Made by a program: the position numbers and the translations under genes
The notes under the pieces: generated by a model
What the model was told of the DNA's origin: nothing
Database searches by the model: none
The model's input: only the letters and a program-made list of their open reading frames with translations
Part shown: in pieces, positions 17,160 through 24,846 of the stretch
How positions within the stretch are numbered: the first letter of the stretch is position 1
Layout: each line of letters begins with the position of its first letter
Assembly: GCF_022606295.1 (NCBI RefSeq)
Contig: NZ_JAHHZS010000013.1
Coordinates: forward strand, 62,001-126,000
Reading direction: 5' to 3'
DNA length: 64,000 nucleotides
Source: Arthrobacter bambusae
Lineage (GTDB): Bacteria; Actinomycetota; Actinomycetes; Actinomycetales; Micrococcaceae

Positions 17160-18350
17160 GTGAACCGTAATGAAGATGTAGTCATCGTCGGGGCTGCCCG
17201 GACTCCCCAGGGCAGGTTGATGGGCCAGCTCGCCACGGTCTCCGCCGTCGAACTGGGCGGCATTGCAATCGCTGCGGCACTGGACAGGGCAGGCATCAGT
17301 GCTGATGTTGTTGACGCCGTTGTCATGGGCCAGGTGATCCAGGCAGGGGCTGGCCAGAACCCTGCACGGCAGGCAGCCGTAGCCGGGGGGATATCGCTGA
17401 GTGCCTACGCTGTCACCGTTAACAAGGTGTGCCTGTCCGGGCTGAGCGCGATCATCGAAGCCAGCCGGTTGCTCCAGCTGGGAGAAGCGGAAGTGGTCAT
17501 CGCCGGCGGACAGGAATCAATGAGCAATGCCCCGCATCTGCTTCCCGGTTCGCGCGCCGGGCACTTGTACGGGGATGCCGTGCTGACAGACGCCCTTGCC
17601 TGCGACGGACTCACCGATGCCTTCGACCACGAGTCAATGGGCCTCAACACTGATCGTGCCAATGGCTTACTCGGCATCGGGCGGGCCGAGCAGGACAAGG
17701 CCGCTGCAGACTCCCACCGGCGGGCAGCAGCGGCCCAGGACGCAGGGTACTTCGATACGGAAATAGTTCCGGTCAAAGTGCCCCGTCGCCGGGGAGCGCC
17801 TGAACTGGCAGGCGGCGACGAGGGTGTCCGGCCGGACAGCAATGAGGAGTCCCTCAGCAAACTCCGGCCAGCGTTTTCCCCGGCGGGTACCGTGACCGCA
17901 GGCAACGCCTCGCCGCTCACGGATGGCGCTGCCGCCGTCGTCCTGACCACGCGGGGTTACGCGGAGGCCCACGGCGTAGAGATCGTGGCGGTACTCGGGG
18001 CCTACGGCCAGATCGCCGGCCCGGACACATCACTTCCAGACAAACCCGCCCAGGCCATTGCCAAGGCGCTCGGCGCCGCAGGTTGGACGATGGAGGAGCT
18101 GGACTTCGTGGAGATCAACGAAGCGTTCGCCTCCGTGGCACTCCACTCGGCGGCGCAGCTCGGGATCGGGATGGACAGGGTCAACGTCAACGGCGGTGCC
18201 ATCGCTCTCGGACACCCCATCGGCGCCTCGGGGGCACGCGTCGTCGTCTCGGCCGTATACGAACTCCAGCGCCGCGGAAGGGGCAAGGCCGCGGTGGCCC
18301 TGTGTGGTGGGGGCGGACAGGGCGAGGCACTGCTCCTGTCCCTGGGCTGA
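17160..18350 (+). CDS. Thiolase (acetyl-CoA acyltransferase)
   Basis: This 396-residue thiolase has all catalytic elements: acyl-accepting Cys in NKVCLSG (about residue 90), NEAFA, the His in GGAIALGHPIGASG (about 345-355) and the second Cys in ALCGGGGQG near the end. It should cleave a 3-oxoacyl-CoA with CoA or condense acetyl-CoA units. In this context the degradative direction is expected, finishing a beta-oxidation-like round after the crotonases and SDRs. It starts with GTG behind AAGGAG. Confidence 0.93.
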   Translation: MNRNEDVVIVGAARTPQGRLMGQLATVSAVELGGIAIAAALDRAGISADVVDAVVMGQVIQAGAGQNPARQAAVAGGISLSAYAVTVNKVCLSGLSAIIEASRLLQLGEAEVVIAGGQESMSNAPHLLPGSRAGHLYGDAVLTDALACDGLTDAFDHESMGLNTDRANGLLGIGRAEQDKAAADSHRRAAAAQDAGYFDTEIVPVKVPRRRGAPELAGGDEGVRPDSNEESLSKLRPAFSPAGTVTAGNASPLTDGAAAVVLTTRGYAEAHGVEIVAVLGAYGQIAGPDTSLPDKPAQAIAKALGAAGWTMEELDFVEINEAFASVALHSAAQLGIGMDRVNVNGGAIALGHPIGASGARVVVSAVYELQRRGRGKAAVALCGGGGQGEALLLSLG

Positions 18351-18353
18351 TAG

Positions 18354-18983
18354 ATGACGGGAGTATTTGAGCCCATGAAGGAGGCTACGTCGACCACCGG
18401 CAACACGGCGGACTGGGCCGCCGAACTGGAGCAACTGCGTGTCCTCGTTGCCAAGCAGGAGTTGAACGAGAACATGATCCGCTATTGCCGGGGCATGGAC
18501 CGCAAGGACCTTGACGTGATGAAGTCCACCTACTGGCCTGAGGCGACTGAAGATCATGGCATGTTCGTCGGCCTGTCCCATGACTTCTGCGACTGGGTGT
18601 ATTCCATGCGGCGGGAGTCCGCCCACAAGGCTAGCCATTACGTGACCAACATACTCATTGAACTGAACGGCAACCAGGCCAAGCGTGAAACGGCCTTTAT
18701 CTACTTGGCCATGCCGGCCGACGGCGGCCCTACCGACCTGCTTTTTGGCCGTTACAGGGATCTCTGCGAACAGCGCCAGGGGGAGTGGAAGGTGCTCGCG
18801 AGGACTTGCGTCTGGGACGGGGCGCAACGACTCGCTCCGGAAGCGGAAGTCACCGAACTGTTCGGCATCCCACCCACGTCCAACTTCGGTGACCGCTATC
18901 CGCGCGACCCGACCTATGCCACGGATTGGGGAGAAGCATCCCCGGTCCAGACTACGAATGCAAAGGAGCATCTCCATGACTAG
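18354..18983 (+). CDS. SnoaL-like (NTF2-fold) protein
   Basis: The 209-residue protein has an NTF2/SnoaL-like domain in its central 130 residues: ELNENMIRYCRGMDRKDLD, then FGRYRDLCEQRQGEWKVLARTCVWD. The fold hosts isomerases, dehydratases and ring-fission helpers acting on cyclic ketones and steroids. It begins 3 nt after the thiolase stop and overlaps the next SDR start. An eroded relative of the same C-terminal motif lies at 38400-38590 on the other strand. The specific reaction cannot be assigned. Confidence 0.8.
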   Translation: MTGVFEPMKEATSTTGNTADWAAELEQLRVLVAKQELNENMIRYCRGMDRKDLDVMKSTYWPEATEDHGMFVGLSHDFCDWVYSMRRESAHKASHYVTNILIELNGNQAKRETAFIYLAMPADGGPTDLLFGRYRDLCEQRQGEWKVLARTCVWDGAQRLAPEAEVTELFGIPPTSNFGDRYPRDPTYATDWGEASPVQTTNAKEHLHD

Positions 18984-19896
18984 CGATCAAATCCTCGCTG
19001 GAAAGCACGTCCTCATTACCGGCGCAGGCCGCGGCCTCGGCGAGGCGTATGCACGCGCGGCCGCAGCTGAAGGCGCCCGCGTGGTCGTCTCCGACATCAA
19101 TGCCGCAAGCGCCGAGGCAGTGGCCGGGTCAATCAACCGGGAGGGTGGCGAAGCATTAGCCGTCGCGGCGGACGTCACCGATTGGGACAGTTGCCAGCGG
19201 CTCGTCACTGCTGCCGTAGAACACTTCGGCAAGCTTGACGGCCTGGTTAACAACGCCGGGTACCTGGAGACGGTGACTGCCGGGCAGGAGACCCAGGAGC
19301 ACATTCGCCGTCACGTCGACATCAACGTCTGCGGTACCTACTTCATGTCAGTCCACGGCCTCGCCGCCATGGAAGGCCGCGGATCCATCGTCAACGTCAC
19401 GTCCGGCGCCGTTGCGGGTCTTCGGATGATGAGCGCTTATGCTGCAGCCAAGGCGGCGATCGCCTCCTTGACCTTCGCCTGGGCCACCGAGTTCGGCGCC
19501 GAGGGTGGAGACATCCGGGTCAACGCCATGGCGCCCCACGCCGACACACCGATGATGACGGCAGGGACTGAGGCGTACACGAAGTTCTTCGGCGGCAACC
19601 CCGTCGCGCCGCCGCCTTCCACTAACGCTCCAGTAGTGCTCTATCTCCTGTCCGACCTCAGCAAGGGAGTAAACGGCCAGGTGGTCCGCTTTGCGAACGG
19701 GCATGACCTAATGCTGCTTTCACACCCCGCCATCGTCGACTCCGCCCTCACCCGCGAGACATGGACGCCCCTTGATGTCAGCGCCGCGTTCGATGATGTG
19801 CTGCGCGCCAGGATGCAGCCCTGCGGCCAGCTGACGTACATGGACTCCCGCATCACGGAGCCCGAGCTGACGGAGTTTGCAGGAGTCAGCCAGTGA
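18976..19896 (+). CDS. SDR-family oxidoreductase
   Basis: This 306-residue SDR has TGAGRGLGEAYA, NNAG near residue 90, and YAAAK near residue 155. The ATG at 18976 follows AAAGGAG; an earlier in-frame start at 18685 would run through the SnoaL gene and is rejected. Like the SDR at 15380 it carries a C-terminal extension (about residue 245 on). Its stop overlaps the GTG of the next gene. Role: NAD(P)-dependent alcohol/ketone interconversion of an unidentified intermediate. Confidence 0.87.
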   Translation: MTSDQILAGKHVLITGAGRGLGEAYARAAAAEGARVVVSDINAASAEAVAGSINREGGEALAVAADVTDWDSCQRLVTAAVEHFGKLDGLVNNAGYLETVTAGQETQEHIRRHVDINVCGTYFMSVHGLAAMEGRGSIVNVTSGAVAGLRMMSAYAAAKAAIASLTFAWATEFGAEGGDIRVNAMAPHADTPMMTAGTEAYTKFFGGNPVAPPPSTNAPVVLYLLSDLSKGVNGQVVRFANGHDLMLLSHPAIVDSALTRETWTPLDVSAAFDDVLRARMQPCGQLTYMDSRITEPELTEFAGVSQ

Positions 19897-21515
19897 ACGA
19901 GCCGAACGAACCCGCAAAGCGCAGAGTCGACGTCGTGATAATCGGCGCAGGTCCGGTCGGGCTTTCGGCGGCGATCCTTCTGGGACGGTTCGGTATCGAC
20001 ACGCTCGTGGTAGAGCGACGGACCGAGCGGTCGCGCCACCCCAGGTCCCGGGCGGTCAGTTGCCGCACGATGGAGGTGTTTCGCGAACTCGGCCTCGCTG
20101 ACGAAGTGCGGGCAGCGGCGCTTCCCGGCGGACCACGCCGCCTCCTGGGCAGCGATGCCGTATCGCCCTGGCGTTCAGTGGTCACCAGCAACGGGACTGC
20201 GAATGGACCCGCGGACACCAGGTTCGGTCCGGAGACGCTGGACGTAGTTCTGTGCTCCCAGGACGCGCTTGAGCCCATCCTCGCTGACGCGGCGCAGGCC
20301 GAGGACACCGTCACGATCGACTTCGGAAGCACGGTGTCGACGGTGAGCGACACGGGGGCAGAGGTCCTCGTGTCCATCACCAGTGCCAAGGGCACGGAAG
20401 TCGTCGCCGCGAAGTATGCGATCGCGGCCGACGGCGCCGCCAGCCAGGTGCGCACCGCCTTGGGGATCGGGACCACGGGCGATCAGGACCTGCAGACGGC
20501 GGTGAGCGTGCTGTTCCGTTCGCCTGTTATCCAGCGCCGGACGGGCGATCCGTCGAGCTTTATCTATCTTGATAATCCGGACACGATCGGGGCTGTCGTG
20601 ATCGCTCCTGTGGATGCGACCGACCGGGTGGCGATGCTAGGCCGCCCGCTGGTCATGGACAGACTGCCCTTCGAGGACATTGATTGGACGACAGAAATAC
20701 GCGACGCGATCGGCGATCCTCACGAGTCGGTGGAGTTGATGGACGCCCGGACCTGGACCGTGGGCGCGTGGGTCGCTGACCGCTACCAGTCCGGCAGGGT
20801 CCTGCTCGCCGGAGACGCGGTGCACGTTATGCCTCCTTACGGCGGGTTCAACCAAAACACCGGCATTCAGGACGTCCACAATGTCGCCTGGAAGCTCGCG
20901 GCCGTCCTTAAGGGCTGGGCGGATCCTGCCCTCCTGGATACCTACGAAGTGGAGCGGCGGCCCGTCGCGGTTTTCAACATCGCCGAAGCTGTCCGCAACT
21001 TCCGGTCCATTGTGGGCAACGCCGAGAAAGGCCCGCGCTCCTTCCGGCCGGAAAACTTTGTGCACCCCGGCCTGGACATCGGATTCCGCTACGACCGTGG
21101 AGCGGTTGCCGGAGCCACATCGCCCGATGCCGGCTGGCCGGTGGGAACCTTCACTCCGACTGCTGCCGTGGGTGAACGCGCTCCACATGTCTGGCTCAAC
21201 GCTGAGGGCACTGTCTCAACTCTTGACTTGTTCGGACGTGAACTGACTATCCTTGCCCGCTCCGGTTCGGAGCGGGCACGGGAGGCAGCGCGGCGTGCAG
21301 AGATCCACGGCATTCCCTACAGCGCGGTGACGTTCGGGCACTTGGGGGATTTCGTTGGTGCCGAGGCCGAGTGGGCTGCTGCTTACCGGGTTATCGGGGA
21401 CGAGGCCATCCTTGTTCGGCCGGACGGCCACGTCCTTGCCCGCCTGGACGGCAATGAGCCCGGCGCCGTGGACCGCGCCCTTCTTGCTTACGCGGGCCGG
21501 AGCGCAGCTCCATGA
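19893..21515 (+). CDS. FAD-dependent class A aromatic/alicyclic monooxygenase
   Basis: This 540-residue flavoprotein has the three class A hydroxylase fingerprints: GAGPVGLSAAILLGR (about 19-33), an ADGAAS segment (about 180) and GDAVHVMPPYGGFNQNTGIQD (about 308-328). The C-terminal 130 residues resemble the thioredoxin-like domain of the PheA/MhpA/RdmE subgroup. Such enzymes hydroxylate a ring using NAD(P)H and oxygen in one polypeptide. It is the last gene of the 11.2-21.5 kb operon and overlaps the SDR stop. The substrate is likely a phenol, enol or diketone-like ring. Confidence 0.9.
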   Translation: MNEPNEPAKRRVDVVIIGAGPVGLSAAILLGRFGIDTLVVERRTERSRHPRSRAVSCRTMEVFRELGLADEVRAAALPGGPRRLLGSDAVSPWRSVVTSNGTANGPADTRFGPETLDVVLCSQDALEPILADAAQAEDTVTIDFGSTVSTVSDTGAEVLVSITSAKGTEVVAAKYAIAADGAASQVRTALGIGTTGDQDLQTAVSVLFRSPVIQRRTGDPSSFIYLDNPDTIGAVVIAPVDATDRVAMLGRPLVMDRLPFEDIDWTTEIRDAIGDPHESVELMDARTWTVGAWVADRYQSGRVLLAGDAVHVMPPYGGFNQNTGIQDVHNVAWKLAAVLKGWADPALLDTYEVERRPVAVFNIAEAVRNFRSIVGNAEKGPRSFRPENFVHPGLDIGFRYDRGAVAGATSPDAGWPVGTFTPTAAVGERAPHVWLNAEGTVSTLDLFGRELTILARSGSERAREAARRAEIHGIPYSAVTFGHLGDFVGAEAEWAAAYRVIGDEAILVRPDGHVLARLDGNEPGAVDRALLAYAGRSAAP

Positions 21516-21640
21516 TTCCGGCGGAACTCGACCTGCCGCCGCCGGTAAATAGGTGACACGGCCCGAACACATCGCTATTCCCGGCGCTATTTTCTATCTC
21601 TACTATTGAGAATTCGCGCTATTTGTACATAGGGTTCATA

Positions 21641-21650
21641 TTACGATAGT
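21641..21650 (-). promoter_or_regulatory. ACTATCGTAA motif upstream of the crotonase
   Basis: The decamer ACTATCGTAA on the minus strand lies about 75 nt before the ATG at 21724, in the only AT-rich intergenic patch here (21580-21660). Near-identical decamers occur at 4471-4480 and 23650-23659. Confidence 0.35.
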
Positions 21651-21723
21651 TTGGCCGGCGGCCGGACAAGTCGTGGTGTAGCCGCAACTCATTGCTCAAT
21701 CACAGAAATTAAGGAGATTCACG

Positions 21724-22539
21724 ATGGCGTGGATAACGTTTGATGATTACAAGGACAAGTACGAGCACATCAAACTGGAACGTGATGAAGACGGCATTCT
21801 GCTGGTCATGTTCCACACCGATGGCAGCGACGTGGTCTGGGGTGTAGGCGTCCACGACAACGTTTCATCGCTCTGGGATGACATCAGCAGGGATCGGGGG
21901 AACCGCGTTGTCATCATCACGGGAGCGGGTGACACCTTCATCGACAAGGAAGCCCCGATTGACAACAAGAACTGGGTCACCCCAGAGATCTGGCTCGGTC
22001 TGCATCATGACGCCAAGCGCCTTGTGCTAGGTCACCTCGACATCGAGGTTCCGATGATTGCCGCGGTAAACGGTCCCGCAAGATACCACAATGAGCAGGC
22101 GCTGCTCTGCGACATCGTCATCGCTTCCGAGGATGCCGTATTCGCCGATCATGCACACTTCTCGCAGGGGAACATTCCCGGCGACGGAATGCAGATTATC
22201 TGGCCGCTGGTCATTGGTTTGAACCGCGGCCGGTATTTCCACCTCACCGGCCAGGAGATCACTGCACAGCAGGCATACGAATGGGGTGCCGTGAACGAAG
22301 TGGTGCCTAAGGATCAGGTAGTCACCAGGGCATATGAACTTGCACGGATGCTGGCTGCGAAGCCTACGCTGACGCTGCGGTCCACGCGCATGCTGATGGT
22401 TAACGAGCTCAAGAAGACCATGAATGACGCGGTAAGCCACGGAATGATGACCGAGGGTTTGGTAGCCATGGGTGAGGGCTGGAACCCGTCTCCGCTCACC
22501 GGACCGGAACTGGCTGCGGGCGTCAAAACGCCAGCCTGA
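21724..22539 (+). CDS. Beta-diketone hydrolase of the crotonase family, 6-oxocamphor-hydrolase-like
   Basis: The 271-residue crotonase-fold protein closely follows 6-oxocamphor hydrolase (OCH) as I recall it, with long shared runs (KYEHIKLERDEDG, AAVNGP, NRGRYFHLTGQE, GAVNEVV). All OCH active-site residues are present at the same or nearly the same positions: Trp39, His122, His145, Asp154 and Glu244. OCH performs a retro-Claisen cleavage of a bicyclic 1,3-diketone to a keto acid, needing no CoA. The usual enoyl-CoA hydratase Glu pair is absent. An ideal AAGGAG site precedes the ATG and a strong terminator follows. It has its own promoter region (21516-21723). Confidence 0.88.
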   Translation: MAWITFDDYKDKYEHIKLERDEDGILLVMFHTDGSDVVWGVGVHDNVSSLWDDISRDRGNRVVIITGAGDTFIDKEAPIDNKNWVTPEIWLGLHHDAKRLVLGHLDIEVPMIAAVNGPARYHNEQALLCDIVIASEDAVFADHAHFSQGNIPGDGMQIIWPLVIGLNRGRYFHLTGQEITAQQAYEWGAVNEVVPKDQVVTRAYELARMLAAKPTLTLRSTRMLMVNELKKTMNDAVSHGMMTEGLVAMGEGWNPSPLTGPELAAGVKTPA

Positions 22540-22548
22540 CGCAAACGG

Positions 22549-22584
22549 AAGCGCCGACGACTTGAGATGTCGTCGGCGCTTTCT
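22549..22584 (+). terminator. Strong intrinsic terminator
   Basis: A 13-bp perfect stem (22549-22561 with 22569-22581) encloses a 7-nt loop TTGAGAT and is followed by TTTCT. It closes the beta-diketone hydrolase transcript and may also serve the convergent lyase gene. Confidence 0.85.
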
Positions 22585-22701
22585 GCCCCCTTTTAACTGC
22601 CATAGCTCCGGGAATTGGAATTCGCCACGCGAAATATGCGCGACGAGAATCGCGAGTACCGTTCCTGGCCGGGGTCAGGGTCCGGCCAGGATGGGGTTGT
22701 G

Positions 22702-23577
22702 TCAGGAATATCCGAAGTGGCGGGCCCGGCGGGCCCACTCTGCCGCATCGATTGCTTCCATGATGGGCAGGTAAGCGCCGCCTTCTGCTTCGCCTTCGAG
22801 CAACTCACCACGCGCCAGGAGGGACAGATTCTCGCGGAAGCCTGCCACAGCCCCGTTCACGGTGTTGATGACCAGCAGCATCTTCACACCGGCGTCTTCG
22901 AGTTCCTGGCGCTCCTCCAGGGTGGGATTCTTCACGGTCACCATGACGTACTGGCCAGGGACGACTGCTGAGAGCTTGGGCAGATCGAGAAGGGGGTAGC
23001 CGCACGGATAGAGCATGTCTGCGCCGGCAGCAGAATAGGCAGCCATGCGTTCAGCGAGAGTGTCGAAGCCAAAGCGGCTCGCGTCCGAGCGGGCCACGAT
23101 CACCGTGTCCGGGGACGTCCGGGCTTCCACGCAAGCACGGATGATGTCGCTCATCTCCTCGACGCTGCGGAGTTTGAGTTGCGGTTTCCAGCGCTCGCCG
23201 CCGTCTTTGGGTGTCCAAAAGTGTTTCGTTGCGGGCACCATGTCTTCGACGAGCAGGGCTGCGACGCCGGCTTGCTCGGCAAGCTGCACGCCGCGGAATG
23301 CTTGAAGGGGTGATCCTCCTGCGTCATCGAAGTCGAGAATGAGTGGCAGATCGGTGACTGCCGTGATGCGCCTGCCGGCCTCGATGAGTTCTCCCTGGGA
23401 GATAAAGCCGTTATCCGGCACCCCGTAATGGAAGTTGGAGTAGGTGCCCCCGGCGATGAGCACGACGTCGAAGCCGGCTTGCTCAATCAATTTCGCCGAG
23501 AGTGCATCGTAGGCGCCCGGCGCGATGATCATTTTGGAGTCCGCAAGCAGTTCCCGGAGTCTTTGTGCGGGTTTCAT
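22702..23577 (-). CDS. Isocitrate lyase/PEP mutase superfamily protein (copy 2)
   Basis: The 291-residue TIM-barrel protein has the family start PGAYDALSAKLIEQAGFDVVLIAGGTYS and an acidic metal site at ILDFDDAGGS (about residue 80). The segment equal to EDQ..PKKCGH reads VEDMVPATKHFWTPKDGG, so the lyase Cys/His motif is absent. The DxDxG metal motif is also altered (DFDDAG rather than DADTG). It is a distant member, perhaps with decarboxylase, lyase or hydrolase activity on an oxo- or hydroxy-diacid. It is divergent from the crotonase at 23755, with a shared 178-nt promoter region. Confidence 0.8.
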   Translation of the reverse strand: MKPAQRLRELLADSKMIIAPGAYDALSAKLIEQAGFDVVLIAGGTYSNFHYGVPDNGFISQGELIEAGRRITAVTDLPLILDFDDAGGSPLQAFRGVQLAEQAGVAALLVEDMVPATKHFWTPKDGGERWKPQLKLRSVEEMSDIIRACVEARTSPDTVIVARSDASRFGFDTLAERMAAYSAAGADMLYPCGYPLLDLPKLSAVVPGQYVMVTVKNPTLEERQELEDAGVKMLLVINTVNGAVAGFRENLSLLARGELLEGEAEGGAYLPIMEAIDAAEWARRARHFGYS

Positions 23578-23649
23578 GGGCTTTTCCCTTCTTTTCGTCG
23601 GAGTTTATGGCTACGACGGGAAAGAGTTTTCGCGGAACGTAGCAGTGCT

Positions 23650-23659
23650 ACTATCGTAT
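23650..23659 (+). promoter_or_regulatory. ACTATCGTAT motif in the divergent lyase/crotonase promoter
   Basis: ACTATCGTAT sits inside an imperfect inverted repeat (TGCTACTA...TAATAGCA, 23647-23674) in the AT-rich gap between the divergent genes at 23577 and 23755. It matches the motifs at 4471 and 21641 in 9 of 10 positions against ACTATCGTAA. Confidence 0.4.
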
Positions 23660-23754
23660 CACGCTAATAGCATTCACTATTTGAAAAAACTACCGACAAG
23701 GGAGTCGGCAACCCTGTTGCTCTCTCCTCATCAGTACGACCCAAAGGATGAACA

Positions 23755-24582
23755 GTGCAACAGACCAAGCCCCAAACTGAAGCAAGCAACAACGTCAGTG
23801 AACCGAGCGTTCACGTCAGCAACTCCGGAGGAATCCGCGTCATAACGATTACGCGTCCGCACAAGCGGAATGCGATTGACCGGCCCACTGCCCTGGCGCT
23901 TGCGGCTGCTTTCGATGAGTTTGATGCCGACGATTCTGCAAGTGTCGCCATCCTCACCGGGGCCGGCGGGTATTTCTCGGCGGGCGCTGACCTCGTGTCG
24001 GTTGCAGCAGGGGATGTCCCGGTCCTTGAGGGACGCGGGTTCGCCGGCATTACCCGCCGGCCCCCGGTGAAACCTGTCATTGCCGCCGTCGAAGGCTACG
24101 CGTATGCAGGGGGCTTTGAGCTTGCCCTTGCATGCGATCTGATCGTCGCCAGCTCAACGGCGTCGTTTGCCCTGCCCGAGGTGAAGCGCGGACTGATCGC
24201 CGCCGGTGGCGGGCTGCTCCGCCTGCCGGACCGTGTGCCTTATCACATCGCAATGGAACTGGCGCTGCTGGGGGAGCCCATCACTGCGGCACGCCTCGCC
24301 GAGCTCGGTCTCATCAACAGGCTGACGGACCCGGGCGAAGCGCTCGATACGGCGCTCGAACTCGCCGGGAAAATCCAGCTCAATGGACCCGTTGCAATGA
24401 AGACTGCCAAACGCATCATTACGGAGTCGCGGTACGCGGCGGCGGAGGCGCGCTTCGCTGCCCAAGAAGAAATCGTTGCTCCCTTGCGAAGTGGACCGGA
24501 AGCGCGGGAGGGTGCCCTGGCTTTCGTGGAACGGCGCGACCCGGCCTGGGTCGTCGCTGCACAAGGTAACCACGGCGACTAA
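23755..24582 (+). CDS. Enoyl-CoA hydratase/isomerase (crotonase)
   Basis: This 275-residue crotonase has both hydratase glutamates: one in GGFELALACD (about residue 120) and one in LPEVKRGLIA (about 142). Oxyanion-hole glycines are at GAGGYFSAGADL and YAGGFE. It should hydrate a 2-enoyl-CoA in beta-oxidation of an acyl-CoA made by the synthetase at 29230. The GTG start is supported by AAAGGA 6-7 nt upstream. It is unlike the OCH-type crotonase at 21724, which lacks these glutamates. Confidence 0.88.
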   Translation: MQQTKPQTEASNNVSEPSVHVSNSGGIRVITITRPHKRNAIDRPTALALAAAFDEFDADDSASVAILTGAGGYFSAGADLVSVAAGDVPVLEGRGFAGITRRPPVKPVIAAVEGYAYAGGFELALACDLIVASSTASFALPEVKRGLIAAGGGLLRLPDRVPYHIAMELALLGEPITAARLAELGLINRLTDPGEALDTALELAGKIQLNGPVAMKTAKRIITESRYAAAEARFAAQEEIVAPLRSGPEAREGALAFVERRDPAWVVAAQGNHGD

Positions 24583-24600
24583 ATACGAAATCTGAAAGAC

Positions 24601-24712
24601 TGGCGTGGCTTCCTACGTCATTGGCGTTCTATTCCATGCCGCTGAGTGTCCGCCGCCCCTTAGCGTTATTTCAGAACAAAGGTCGGCCGAAATGCCCCGG
24701 CACTGACATCAA
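24601..24712 (+). promoter_or_regulatory. AraC-type promoter module, copy C
   Basis: Half-sites TGGCGTGGCTTCCTA (24601) and TGGCGTTCTATTCCA (24622) are 21 bp apart; TTAGCGTTATTT starts at 24660, 38 bp after the second. The leader hairpin is degenerate, and the conserved ribosome-site block has decayed to CACTGACATCAACGAAC. The 24713-24846 stretch is untranslated leader to the M24 gene. Confidence 0.75.
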
Positions 24713-24846
24713 CGAACTTCCGGTTGGCTTCCCAACTTTTGCGGGATGGCCTTGGCTCGCGGAAGGCCCGGCCGCATCGCCGCGGACGGTGCCATCCACA
24801 GCCGCGAATCACCGATCAGTACAAAACACGAAAGGCCACGGCAACG

